Source: CAZABP01 sp964483245 (GTDB lineage Bacteria > Planctomycetota > UBA1135 > UBA2386). From it: a stretch of DNA of 64,000 nucleotides. The stretch covers positions 1 to 64,000 of the forward strand of contig CAZABP010000014.1 in assembly GCA_964483245.1 (NCBI GenBank), in the 5' to 3' direction. The notes below the pieces were generated by a model. That model did not search any database. It had not been told where the DNA came from and saw only the letters and a program-made list of their open reading frames with translations. Each line of letters opens with the position of its first letter. Position 1 is the first letter of the stretch. Both the position numbers and the translations under genes were made by a program. Below, piece by piece: positions 51,388 through 59,657 of the stretch.

Positions 51388-51502
51388 GCGGGTGCAGCCG
51401 CGCGCAGGCGCGGCGCGTCCGCCGATCCTGACGAGTCCGTCAGATCCACGATCGTCAGCTTGCCAGGCGGCGACAGCTCGGCCGTGATCCCACTCGCGCG
51501 CG

Positions 51503-53449
51503 CTACTTCGCGCGCTCCGCGCCGGCTGCTTGGAGCGGCACATCGACGGTTGCTCCTTCGCGCGCCAGGAACTCGCAGCCGTGCAGCCTGCCGTTGCTGC
51601 TGCGGTACAGGCACAGCCAATGCCCGGCCGCGACCGCGAACCTGGTGCCGGGATGCAGATGGTCTCCGTTCGCGCGCACGTCGCAGTCCGCACGTCGCAG
51701 GTAGAGCTCGATGTCGGACACCGCAGCCCGTTCGCCGCCCTGCGTCGGGAACCGCACGCGCGCCGGCGCCGGTTGCGTGACGCGGCCGAGGTCGAGCTGG
51801 GACTTCCCGTCGACCCACAGCGGGCCGAGCTCGCGCAGGGTCATCCCATCGACCCGCACGTCGATCCGGTACGAACCAACGCCGAGTCCGCCCAGTTCGA
51901 ATGCGCCCTCCGCATCGGGCGCCATCGCGATGCCGCGCCCGCTCGGCAGATGCCAGATCCACACGGTGCTCTCGGCGTTCCATGCGGGCGGAATGTCGAG
52001 GGTGAGCCGCACACCGCCAGTGCACGCGATCTCACGCAGATCGAACCGGACGTCGAGCGATCCGGCGAGGACGCACGGCAGCATCGCGACCGGGAGCGAG
52101 GGGCCATCGTTGCGGAACAGCTCGAGACGGCCGGCGCCCGGGAGGTTGGGGAGCACGAACTCGCCGGACTCCTGCACGGTGCAGGCATCGACCCACTGCT
52201 CGTCGATGGACGTGTAGACGATGCGCCAACCGTGCAGCGCCGTGCCGTCTGCACCGAACGCGCGGCCGGCGATCATGGCTGCGCGTTGCAGCGTGAGATC
52301 GACCGACGTCTTGGCCTGCGCGGCGACGACCGCCTCGCCCTCGGCGATGCCGGCATCGCTCCCGCCGGCGCGCATGCGCCAACGGCCCGGCTGCAGTGAC
52401 GAGAAGGAGAACCGCCCCTGCTCGTCGGACGTCGCCGTCAGCGCTTCGCCGCCCGCGGCCGGTTGGCACCAGACGGTTGCACCCGCCACCGGCGTGGCGC
52501 GTGCGTCGAGCAGGCGCCCCTCGATCCCGGCCCTGGGAGCAGCCGGCCGACGGCCGCTGAGATGCAAGAGCAGCACAGCCTGGAAGGCGTGACTGCGCGT
52601 GGCTGCATTGGCGAGGACCGGCTCGGCAGGCGCGACCCTGCCATGGGCCGCGCGCGCGGTCGCAAGCTGGAGCACGATTTCCTGGTCGATGCGGACGGTA
52701 TGCGCTGCCGAGATCTGGGCGAACAGCGTGCGCGCCAGCGCGTTCGAGAGCACGCGCTGCGGATCCGTCTGCTGCACCGTCGGGAGCACCGGCTCCGGAT
52801 CCAGACGCAGCAGCATCCGATCGGCGAACGAGACGCCCGGATGCGCGCACTCTGGCAGACCCGCAACCGGCCCCGCGGACTCGGCTGCCAGGAGCTGGCG
52901 CGCTTCGAGTACCTCGACTGCACCACCCGGCTCACCGAGCAACGTCCACCGCTGCGTGGCGCCGGCCTGCACCTGCAACCGACGCAGCTCCGCAGGCACG
53001 CGCGCATCCGACGAGCCTGCGGGCAGGATCCCGAGGTCGATCTCCATCGTCTGCTGTCGGCCGCGCCAGCGCAGGATCGTGGTGCCATCCGCTCCAGTGC
53101 GCTGCGGCCACGCCTGCGGGGTTCCGCCGGCCGGCGCGAACGCCAGCTGCACGTCGCGCACCGGCAGACCGTCCGCGCTGACGACGAGGCAGGACAGCGT
53201 GAACTCGAACTCGTGCTCGAGCGCAAGTCCGGCGGGCAGCGCCGGCGCGGATGCCACCGGCTCCCGCACGATGTCGCGCAGTATCTGACCGGGCGCCGCA
53301 TGCTCGGGCGCGGGCGCCGATTCCCGGGCAGCGGTTGCCGTCGCGTCCTCGGGAGCCATGCGGACCGGATCGGTGTGTCCCAGCAGCAGCCATGCCACTG
53401 CCAGCAGCAGCACGGCCGAGGCCAGGACGAGCCAGCCCGCGGAACGCAT
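51503..53449 (-). CDS. membrane-anchored carboxypeptidase-regulatory-like domain protein
   Basis: This 648-residue protein has one N-terminal helix (AGWLVLASAVLLLAVAWLLL) and a long extracytoplasmic part. At least one clear CarboxypepD_reg-like repeat is present (GIEGRLLDARATPVAGATVW, then DEQGRFSFSSLQPGRWRMRA). Other beta-sandwich segments have similar spacing. The ending LQAAGAERAK is unremarkable. It resembles the extracytoplasmic part of the sigma-factor fusion at 42028 but lacks any DNA-binding domain. The gene is apparently leaderless. Function is unknown; binding of a carbohydrate or protein is plausible. Confidence 0.75.
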   Translation of the reverse strand: MRSAGWLVLASAVLLLAVAWLLLGHTDPVRMAPEDATATAARESAPAPEHAAPGQILRDIVREPVASAPALPAGLALEHEFEFTLSCLVVSADGLPVRDVQLAFAPAGGTPQAWPQRTGADGTTILRWRGRQQTMEIDLGILPAGSSDARVPAELRRLQVQAGATQRWTLLGEPGGAVEVLEARQLLAAESAGPVAGLPECAHPGVSFADRMLLRLDPEPVLPTVQQTDPQRVLSNALARTLFAQISAAHTVRIDQEIVLQLATARAAHGRVAPAEPVLANAATRSHAFQAVLLLHLSGRRPAAPRAGIEGRLLDARATPVAGATVWCQPAAGGEALTATSDEQGRFSFSSLQPGRWRMRAGGSDAGIAEGEAVVAAQAKTSVDLTLQRAAMIAGRAFGADGTALHGWRIVYTSIDEQWVDACTVQESGEFVLPNLPGAGRLELFRNDGPSLPVAMLPCVLAGSLDVRFDLREIACTGGVRLTLDIPPAWNAESTVWIWHLPSGRGIAMAPDAEGAFELGGLGVGSYRIDVRVDGMTLRELGPLWVDGKSQLDLGRVTQPAPARVRFPTQGGERAAVSDIELYLRRADCDVRANGDHLHPGTRFAVAAGHWLCLYRSSNGRLHGCEFLAREGATVDVPLQAAGAERAK

Positions 53450-53461
53450 CGCGGCAGTCTA
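53450..53461 (-). promoter_or_regulatory. candidate leaderless promoter (TAGACT GCCGCG ATG)
   Basis: On the minus strand TAGACT (53461-53456) and GCCGCG run directly into the ATG at 53449. It differs by one base from the blocks before 39326 and 45985. Confidence 0.55.
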
Positions 53462-53571
53462 GCCGTGCATGCGGGACGGCCCTGCCGGCGATTGCACGGT
53501 CGGGCGACGTTCCCCGGTGCACGGTGGCTCAATCGGCAGCGCGCCGCGCGCCGATCAGGTCTCCGGCCGGC

Positions 53572-54111
53572 ATGCGCGTCCACGACATCGATTCCTTCCG
53601 AGCAGCGCTGCAAAAGAAGAGCGCTGCCGGCGCCGCGCCGGATCCGCAGGACGCATGGTTCGCGGCGCTGCCGGCGGCCGAGCAGGAGCGGCTGCGCCAG
53701 GTGTGGGCGCAGCAGGATGCACGGCCCGCACGCTGGGACGCCATGCGCCGCCGCCGCGCGCTGCGGCTGATGCGCGAGTGCGCGATGCTCCTCCCGATCC
53801 CGTTGTTCTGCGCGAACCTGTTGTTGCTGTCGTTCGGCAAGCTCCTGCTCCTGACCGGCGCGAGCGCCGGCGCCGGCGCGCTGATCGGATTCGTGATCCA
53901 CCGCGGCGGACTCGGGCGGTTCGGGTCGTCGCTGCTGGGCCTGCTCGGCTACTTCGTGATGCAGATGACGCTCGGCGGGTTCAAGGTGGGCGTCATCGAG
54001 CTGATGTTCCTGTTCCTCGGCGCGTGGCTCAGCACGATGCTGTTCGCGGCGTACGGGTTCCGGATCGAGCTGCGCGACGTCGAAGGGGAGGACTGGATCA
54101 CGCCGGGGTAG
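53572..54111 (+). CDS. small membrane protein of unknown function
   Basis: This 179-residue protein has a soluble N-terminal part of about 70 residues, rich in Ala/Arg/Gln. Three to four hydrophobic helices follow: about 75-92, 97-115, 123-145 and 147-160. The C-terminus (ELRDVEGEDWITPG) is acidic and probably cytoplasmic. No family is recognised. It is followed 32 nt later by a small lipoprotein gene on the same strand. The ATG is preceded by a GC-rich region without a clear ribosome-binding site. Confidence 0.68.
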   Translation: MRVHDIDSFRAALQKKSAAGAAPDPQDAWFAALPAAEQERLRQVWAQQDARPARWDAMRRRRALRLMRECAMLLPIPLFCANLLLLSFGKLLLLTGASAGAGALIGFVIHRGGLGRFGSSLLGLLGYFVMQMTLGGFKVGVIELMFLFLGAWLSTMLFAAYGFRIELRDVEGEDWITPG

Positions 54112-54143
54112 AGTGCGCCGTCCGTCTTCCGAGGAGACAGGCC

Positions 54144-54428
54144 ATGGTCGTCCGACGTTCGAAGCTCGCAATCGTCTGTCTGTGGTTCGCGCTGGCCGGT
54201 TGTCAGTGTCCCGGCGGCGGTGCCGCGCAGCCGGCGCAACGGCGGGTGACTGCGGAAGAGATTGCGGTGCTGCGGGAGATCGAGACCTTGCGAGAGCGGA
54301 TCTATCAGGACTTGGAATCCCTGAAGGCGGTTGGCAGGGCCTCGAGTGAGGCAATCGAGCTGGCGAAGATCGCTCTGCTCGAAGCCCGCCTCGCCCGCAT
54401 CCGCGCCGAAGCCGCAGCCGGCAACTGA
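54144..54428 (+). CDS. small lipoprotein of unknown function
   Basis: This 94-residue protein has a signal peptide and lipobox LAGC (Cys20), then a Gln/Pro-rich linker. One long helix follows (about 38-90) with a heptad-like pattern (EEIAVLREIETLRERIYQDL), suggesting a coiled coil. It resembles small Lpp/Pal-type anchored helices in shape only. GAGGAGA lies about 8 nt upstream of the ATG, one of the best ribosome-binding sites here. Confidence 0.7.
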   Translation: MVVRRSKLAIVCLWFALAGCQCPGGGAAQPAQRRVTAEEIAVLREIETLRERIYQDLESLKAVGRASSEAIELAKIALLEARLARIRAEAAAGN

Positions 54429-54483
54429 GCCGCGAACTGCGCATCCACCCATCCCCGCGGCACCCGCGCTCTGCGGCATCCGC

Positions 54484-54495
54484 TAGCCTGCCCGC
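54484..54495 (+). promoter_or_regulatory. candidate -10 plus discriminator (TAGCCT GCCCGC)
   Basis: TAGCCT (54484-54489) is followed by GCCCGC, then by the ribosome-binding site AGGAG and the ATG at 54511. The predicted leader is about 15 nt. Confidence 0.45.
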
Positions 54496-54510
54496 CGCAG
54501 GAGCAGCGCC

Positions 54511-55614
54511 ATGCCGCACCAGGACTCCGCAGACCCCCGATCCCCCCGCGTCGTGACCGGCATGCCGAGCGTCGAGCTCTCGCGTGAGGAGTTCGACCGG
54601 CGGTTCCGGGCGCAGTTCTACGACCCGGCGTTCGACTCCGTGCGCGCGCAGCTCGATGCCGTCGCCGAGGTCGCCTGGAAGACATACCACGAGTACCACA
54701 AGAGCCCGCGCAAGCGCCGCGCCGGTCCAGGCTTCGCGGAGCAGGAGTTCGAGCTGCCGATCGAATGGCTCGAGACGCGCCGGCGGATCGCGGAAGCCGA
54801 AGCCCGCCGCAACGCCGCGGGCGCGCCGTCGCGCTTCCTCGTGATCAACGGCGCTTCGCGCAGCGACCAGTCCTGCCCCGGCGAGATGTCGAAGACCTAC
54901 CGCCTCGCGCGCCTCGCGCAGCAGGCGATCGAGCAGCAGGATGCCTGCGAAGTCGACTTCCTCGACCTGTCGGTGCTGGTCTCGGAGTACGGCCGCACGA
55001 TCCATCCGTGCAAGGCCTGTGTCTCGACGGCGATGCCGCTGTGCCACTGGCCCTGCTCCTGCTATCCGAACCACGCGGTCGGACAGGCGCAGGACTGGAT
55101 GAACGAGCTGTACCCGCGCTGGGCCGCCGCCCACGGCGTGTTGATCGTCAGCCCGGTGCACTGGTACCAGGCTCCTTCGGTGTTGAAGCTGATGATCGAC
55201 CGGCTGATCTGCGCCGACGGCGGGAACCCGGACCCGACGACGACGCACGGCAAGGACCCGGCCCGCGCGAAAGCACTCGAGCTGCAAGGCTGGGACTATC
55301 CCAAGCACCTCGCCGGGCGCGCGTTCGCGGTCGTCGTGCACGGGGACGCCGCCGGCGTCGAGAGCCTGACCCGCAACCTGGGTGACTGGCTGACCGACCT
55401 CGGATTGATGCAGGCGGGGCCGCTCGCGTCGATCGGGCGCTATGTCGGCTACTACGCGCCGTACGCGACGAGCCACGACGAGTTGGATGCCGATGGCGCG
55501 GTGCAACAGGAAGCCCGCAACGCCGCTCTCAGCCTGGTCGCGACGGTCCGCGACCTGCGCGCCGGCCGGCAGCCGGATCCGTCGGCCGGCCTCGAGCCAC
55601 CGCGGCAGAAGTGA
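54511..55614 (+). CDS. flavodoxin-like NAD(P)H-dependent FMN reductase with Cys-rich insert
   Basis: This 367-residue protein has an N-terminal helical extension of about 110 residues and then a flavodoxin-like domain. FLVINGASRSDQSCPGEMSK is the phosphate-binding loop for FMN. GVLIVSPVHWYQAPSVLKLMIDRL is the family's second conserved block. A Cys-rich segment at about 168-188 (HPCKACVSTAMPLCHWPCSC) could bind an Fe-S cluster, as in iron-sulfur flavoproteins. The substrate is not evident. The following DCC thiol-oxidoreductase gene (19 nt away) suggests a redox function. Confidence 0.85.
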   Translation: MPHQDSADPRSPRVVTGMPSVELSREEFDRRFRAQFYDPAFDSVRAQLDAVAEVAWKTYHEYHKSPRKRRAGPGFAEQEFELPIEWLETRRRIAEAEARRNAAGAPSRFLVINGASRSDQSCPGEMSKTYRLARLAQQAIEQQDACEVDFLDLSVLVSEYGRTIHPCKACVSTAMPLCHWPCSCYPNHAVGQAQDWMNELYPRWAAAHGVLIVSPVHWYQAPSVLKLMIDRLICADGGNPDPTTTHGKDPARAKALELQGWDYPKHLAGRAFAVVVHGDAAGVESLTRNLGDWLTDLGLMQAGPLASIGRYVGYYAPYATSHDELDADGAVQQEARNAALSLVATVRDLRAGRQPDPSAGLEPPRQK

Positions 55615-55633
55615 CGAGGCCTGGGCAATTCCG

Positions 55634-56110
55634 ATGGTGGACGCCGGTTCGGCAGGGACGAAGCCCGTGGATCGTGCGCCTGAGCTGACTGCGCCGCCCG
55701 CCGCTCCGCCGCGGATCACGCAACCGATCGTGTTCTTCGATGGCGTCTGCGGCCTGTGCAACCGCTTCGTCGATCGGATCCTGCGCGCCGACCGGCACGG
55801 CAGGCTCCGCTTCGCCACGCTGCAGGGCGTGACCGCGCGCGAGATGCTGCCCACACCACCGGACGATCCGCGCGAATGGACCGTGATCTACGTCGACGAA
55901 CGCGGCCGGCACGAACGCTCGGACGCGGCGATCGAGATCTGGCGCCGCGTCGGCGGCTGGCGGCGCGCAGCAGTCCTGCTGCGCGTCGTGCCGCGCGTGC
56001 TCCGCGATCAGGTCTACCGCGTCATCGCGCGCAACCGCTACCGCTGGTTCGGCAAGCGGGATGCGTGCCGCATCCCGTCACCGGCCGAGCGCGCGCGGTT
56101 CCTGGCGTAG
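55634..56110 (+). CDS. DCC-family (DUF393) thiol-disulfide oxidoreductase
   Basis: This 158-residue protein starts with a Pro/Ala-rich tail, then IVFFDGVCGLCNRFVDRILRAD. That is the DUF393 signature with its D-x3-C-x2-C motif (FDGVCGLC). LRFATLQG and the C-terminal RNRYRWFGKRDACRIPS are other conserved blocks. A thioredoxin-like fold is predicted. It follows a flavin reductase gene on the same strand, and the two may share a redox pathway. It is slightly longer than the family average because of the N-terminal tail. Confidence 0.9.
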   Translation: MVDAGSAGTKPVDRAPELTAPPAAPPRITQPIVFFDGVCGLCNRFVDRILRADRHGRLRFATLQGVTAREMLPTPPDDPREWTVIYVDERGRHERSDAAIEIWRRVGGWRRAAVLLRVVPRVLRDQVYRVIARNRYRWFGKRDACRIPSPAERARFLA

Positions 56111-56123
56111 CGATTGCGTTCCG

Positions 56124-57383
56124 TCAGCTCCGCAGCGGCCGCAGGTAGTGCTGCTGCACGTAGATCCCGGTCACGAAGCCGGTGTAGAGGCCTTGGTAGT
56201 TCCCGGACAGGTAGTGGATGCCACCGTAGATCCGGCTCATCCCGCTCTCCCAGGCCGCGTCGTACACGTGCGCGTACGACCGCTTGATCCCGGGCAGGTC
56301 GTCCGAGCCGACCGAGAACGGCACCAGCTTGCCGAAGAACGCGCCGAGCACGGCCGCGGCCGAACCACTGAACGTGCTGTGGCCCGACGTGTACTCGGGG
56401 AATGGCGGGGTCTCGAGCAGCGGCTCCCAGCCGTCTTCCCGCAGCGTGAACGGATTGCCGTCAGTATGCCCCAGCGGGATCGCCGTGATCGGGCGCCACA
56501 GGCCGTACACGTACTTGCAGTCCCAGCAGACGATCGCCGAGTCGGCGAGTGCGAAGTTCAGCAGCGCGAACATCCGCGCGTTCTCGTGCAGCTCGTTGTG
56601 CTGCGACTTCGCCAGCTCCTGCGCGATCTCGTTCCAGTGGCCGGGCGGCGTCGCGGTCTTGGGGCCGTAGCCCCAGAACTTCGCGATCTGCGTCTGATCC
56701 GGCGTGCGCAGCTTGCTGTCCTTGCGGCCGAGGAGCTGCACCTGCCAGGTCTCGAGCGCGTACTCGATGCTGCGCAGGTTCGGCGGCGCCGGCGGACGAA
56801 CCCAGTCGGCGCGCGGCACCGCGAACGTCGTGACCTTGCCCCAGTTCGGCAGCAGCGCCGGCCGCACGATCCCGCCGAACGACTTGTGCGGGCGCCACTT
56901 GCCCGGCTCGTTCGAGCCGGCGTAGGTGCCCGGGTTGTCGGAGCCGTCGCCCTTGCGCGCGGCGAGCAGCTGCTTGGCAGTCTCCGCGCCCCAGCTGATC
57001 CCGTTCGACTTCGGCGTGCCATCCGGGATCGTCGCCAGGATCGAGTCGTGCAGTGCGTCGCACTTGGCCTTCTGGGCCGGGTGCAGCGCGACCAGCACGT
57101 CGTGTGCGGCGGTCGACACGGCGGCCTCACCGGACGTCGGACCCGGCACGTTCGGCTTGACCAGGTACTGCTCGTAGCGCGGGTGGATCGCGTTCAGCGC
57201 GTCGTGCAGCGCCGCGTGCAGGATCGCCAGGTTGCGCGCCGCTGCCGGTGGGGGCGTGCCATCGGTGCGGATCGAATCGAGCGCGGCGTGGTTCCAGCGC
57301 AGGACGACGTCCTGGGCCGGGGTGAACAGGGAGAGGGCGCCGGCCGCGAGCAGCGCGGCGCCGGAACGGATGAGGTATCGCAT
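56124..57383 (-). CDS. vanadium-dependent haloperoxidase / PAP2 superfamily protein, exported
   Basis: This 419-residue protein has a signal peptide (LIRSGAALLAAGALSLFTPA). The vanadate-binding set of the superfamily is complete. KYVYGLWRP holds the Lys and first Arg seven residues apart, as in fungal chloroperoxidase. EYTSGHSTFSGSAA holds the Ser-Gly-His. RIYGGIHY holds the second Arg and the vanadate-ligating His six residues apart. These enzymes oxidise halides with H2O2, but related members are acid phosphatases. No metal-cofactor genes are adjacent. The copper-radical oxidase elsewhere in the window could supply H2O2, which is speculation. Confidence 0.9.
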   Translation of the reverse strand: MRYLIRSGAALLAAGALSLFTPAQDVVLRWNHAALDSIRTDGTPPPAAARNLAILHAALHDALNAIHPRYEQYLVKPNVPGPTSGEAAVSTAAHDVLVALHPAQKAKCDALHDSILATIPDGTPKSNGISWGAETAKQLLAARKGDGSDNPGTYAGSNEPGKWRPHKSFGGIVRPALLPNWGKVTTFAVPRADWVRPPAPPNLRSIEYALETWQVQLLGRKDSKLRTPDQTQIAKFWGYGPKTATPPGHWNEIAQELAKSQHNELHENARMFALLNFALADSAIVCWDCKYVYGLWRPITAIPLGHTDGNPFTLREDGWEPLLETPPFPEYTSGHSTFSGSAAAVLGAFFGKLVPFSVGSDDLPGIKRSYAHVYDAAWESGMSRIYGGIHYLSGNYQGLYTGFVTGIYVQQHYLRPLRS

Positions 57384-57623
57384 CGGTTGCAGACTCAGGA
57401 GGAACGAGGGGGGCGCGACCGTGGTCTGGCAGGTGATCCGGCGCAGGGGGAAACGTAGCGCTGCCGACCTGCGAATCGCCACTCCCCGTGCAGGCACCGG
57501 TGCCCGTCGAGCACCCTGGCGGCGGGTCCGCTGGCGCACGGGGTCGTGGTGGCCGGGCGGCGCGGGACTTCGATCGTCCAGGCACGGCGATTGCCTCGCC
57601 GGTCGACGAGGAGTCGTCCACCC

Positions 57624-58043
57624 ATGAATCCCAGCACCACCCATCCACCTTCGGTGGAGGTCGTCTTCATCGGCCGCGCCGCCCACGATGCCACGATCGA
57701 TTTCTGCCTGCAGGCGGCGCGCACGCTGCAGCCACGCACGCGGCGCATCGACAGTTGTGAAGTGGAGATCCGCAAGCGCCGCGCAGTGACGGAGCTCCGG
57801 ATCGAGATCCGCACGACTGAGGGGGACGTGGTCGTCGATCGCATCGCGATGCCGGCCGACGACGAAGAACTGCGTGGCGAGCTGCGTGAGCTGTTCGCGC
57901 AAGCTGCTAGTGGAATCGATGCGACCCGTGCGCAGCGAAGCAGCCGACCGGAGTTGCTCGGGGTGCAGGCACCAGATGCAGCGGATGCACTCGCTGCCGG
58001 CGCGCCGGAGCTCGAGCCGCCGCCCTGCACCTGGTACGGCTGA
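57624..58043 (+). CDS. hypothetical protein
   Basis: This 139-residue soluble protein has no family I recognise. The first half has a beta-alpha pattern (VEVVFIGRAAHDATIDFCLQ) and KAR-like charged strands (RIDSCEVEIRKRRAVTELRI). The second half is acidic and then Pro/Ala-rich, ending in PPPCTWYG. It stands between the divergent haloperoxidase gene and the cytochrome gene. A hairpin follows its stop by 10 nt. The start is the only ATG in a suitable place, and ribosome-binding signals are weak. Confidence 0.55.
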   Translation: MNPSTTHPPSVEVVFIGRAAHDATIDFCLQAARTLQPRTRRIDSCEVEIRKRRAVTELRIEIRTTEGDVVVDRIAMPADDEELRGELRELFAQAASGIDATRAQRSSRPELLGVQAPDAADALAAGAPELEPPPCTWYG

Positions 58044-58053
58044 TCGCGGCACC

Positions 58054-58081
58054 GCCGGCACGTCACGTGCAACGTGCCGGC
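58054..58081 (+). repeat. perfect 10-bp hairpin immediately before the cytochrome start
   Basis: GCCGGCACGT (58054-58063) pairs perfectly with ACGTGCCGGC (58072-58081) around the loop CACGTGCA. The stem ends 1 nt before the ATG at 58083. It could stop the upstream transcript or control translation initiation. There is no T-run. Confidence 0.75.
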
Positions 58082-58082
58082 G

Positions 58083-59489
58083 ATGATTCCCGCGGTCACG
58101 TGGCTCGTGTCGTTGTGCGCCTTCGTTCTGCTTGCCAGCTCCGTGCCCGCCCAAGAGCCGGATCCCGTACCCAAGGGGGACGACCCGGCGACGTACCTGC
58201 CGGTCGTCCTCGAGAAAGACTTCGACCAGATCCTGCGTGAGGACACCGAGGCGCGACCGGCAATCCTCGAGCGGCAGCGCAGCCTGCTCGAGCAGCGCTA
58301 CGACCTGCGTGACCAGCCTGCCACCGTCATGATGTCCGGCGGACGGAAGGCGGTGCAGCAAGGGGTGCGCGTGAAGTTGCACGGCGAGGTGAGCTGGGCC
58401 GACCTTGCCGCGATGACGCCGGATGCGATCAAGCAGCGCGGCTTGTTCCCCCGCGGTTTCCGACCACTGCCGCACGTCAAGCACGAGGTCGGCGGGCAGG
58501 TGTTCCCGCAGGAGCAGATCGACGCGATCCGCCAGCTCGAGAACCGCGACCTGGACCGTTTCGACGTCGAATTCGACCTCCCTGCGCATCTGACCCCGGA
58601 GTTCCCGCCGCCGATCTTCCTGACGTCGCGCCCCGATCTGGGGGACGTCTCGCAGGGGAAGCTGCTGTCGATCGCGAACTACTACGAGCTGTTCAACGGG
58701 ATCCTGACGCCGGTGCAGATGGAGGGGCTGCGGCTGCTGTTGACGCCGTTCCCGCAGCAGCAGTTCAACCAGACCGAGGATCGCAAGGTGCGCGGGCCGT
58801 CGCTCGGCGTGACCTGCCTGGACTGCCATGCCAACGGGCACACGAACGCAGCGTTCCACCTGAATCCCGACACGCGGCCGCAGAAGGCTCGCCTACGCCT
58901 CGACACGGTCAGCCTGCGTGGGATGTTCAACCAACAGATCCACGGTTCGAAGCGTTCGCTGCGCTCGGTCGAGGACTTCACCGAGTTCGAGCAGCGCACG
59001 GCGTACTTCGACGGCGACCACGTGACCGCGGCGAAGAAGGGTGTCCACCTGCCGGACCGCGCCAGCCAGGTCGCGATGATGGCGCAGATGCAGAACATGC
59101 TGGACTTCCCTCCAGCGCCGAAGCTGGATGAGTTCGGCCGCCTGCGCACGGCGCTCGCAACCGAGCAGGAACTACGCGGCGAGCAGTTGTTCCATGGCAA
59201 GGCGCGTTGTGCGACCTGCCACCCGCCGCCGGCGTTCCTCGACGATCGGATGCACGATCTCCATCTCGAACGCTTCTACCAACCGGAGGAGGTGGCGGCG
59301 CATCTGCAGATCCCGGATGGACCGATCAAGACGTTCGCGCTGCGCGGGATCAAGGACTCGCCGCCGTACCATCACGACGGTCGGCTGCTGACACTCGAGG
59401 ACACCGTGGAGTTCTTCAATCTCGTGCTCGGTCTGCGGCTGGAGCCAGATGAGAAGGCTGCGCTGGTAACGTTCCTGCGCGTGCTCTGA
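58083..59489 (+). CDS. exported diheme cytochrome c protein (cytochrome c peroxidase-like / cytochrome B6 family)
   Basis: This 468-residue protein has a signal peptide (VTWLVSLCAFVLLASSVPA). It has two CxxCH sites, CLDCH about residue 250 and CATCH about residue 378, each in a cytochrome-c-like domain. HGKARCATCHPPPAFLDD and TFALRGIKDSPPYHHDGRLLTLED are the blocks of MauG/diheme peroxidase-like C-terminal domains. The N-terminal ~200 residues have no clear family. I chose ATG 58083; the GTG at 58074 lies inside the hairpin stem. The protein is periplasmic or envelope-bound. It ends 36 nt before the IS element. Confidence 0.87.
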   Translation: MIPAVTWLVSLCAFVLLASSVPAQEPDPVPKGDDPATYLPVVLEKDFDQILREDTEARPAILERQRSLLEQRYDLRDQPATVMMSGGRKAVQQGVRVKLHGEVSWADLAAMTPDAIKQRGLFPRGFRPLPHVKHEVGGQVFPQEQIDAIRQLENRDLDRFDVEFDLPAHLTPEFPPPIFLTSRPDLGDVSQGKLLSIANYYELFNGILTPVQMEGLRLLLTPFPQQQFNQTEDRKVRGPSLGVTCLDCHANGHTNAAFHLNPDTRPQKARLRLDTVSLRGMFNQQIHGSKRSLRSVEDFTEFEQRTAYFDGDHVTAAKKGVHLPDRASQVAMMAQMQNMLDFPPAPKLDEFGRLRTALATEQELRGEQLFHGKARCATCHPPPAFLDDRMHDLHLERFYQPEEVAAHLQIPDGPIKTFALRGIKDSPPYHHDGRLLTLEDTVEFFNLVLGLRLEPDEKAALVTFLRVL

Positions 59490-59530
59490 GAGCCGAATCC
59501 GGAGCGCGACGTCACCGTTGGCGCATGTCG

Positions 59531-59573
59531 GTTCCGGAAACTCTGGCACCGTCCGTTCCGGAAACTCTGGCAC
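59531..59573. repeat. left-end double repeat of the IS21 element
   Basis: The 19-bp GTTCCGGAAACTCTGGCAC occurs twice, at 59531-59549 and 59555-59573, in identical form. These are the likely IstA binding sites of the left end. Confidence 0.93.
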
Positions 59574-59657
59574 TCGCTCGGGGAAGCGGCGCCGCCGTCC
59601 GTGACCATCTCCTGAGTCGTCTTCGCCACGTCAGCGAAGCGGCGACGGGAGCCACGG

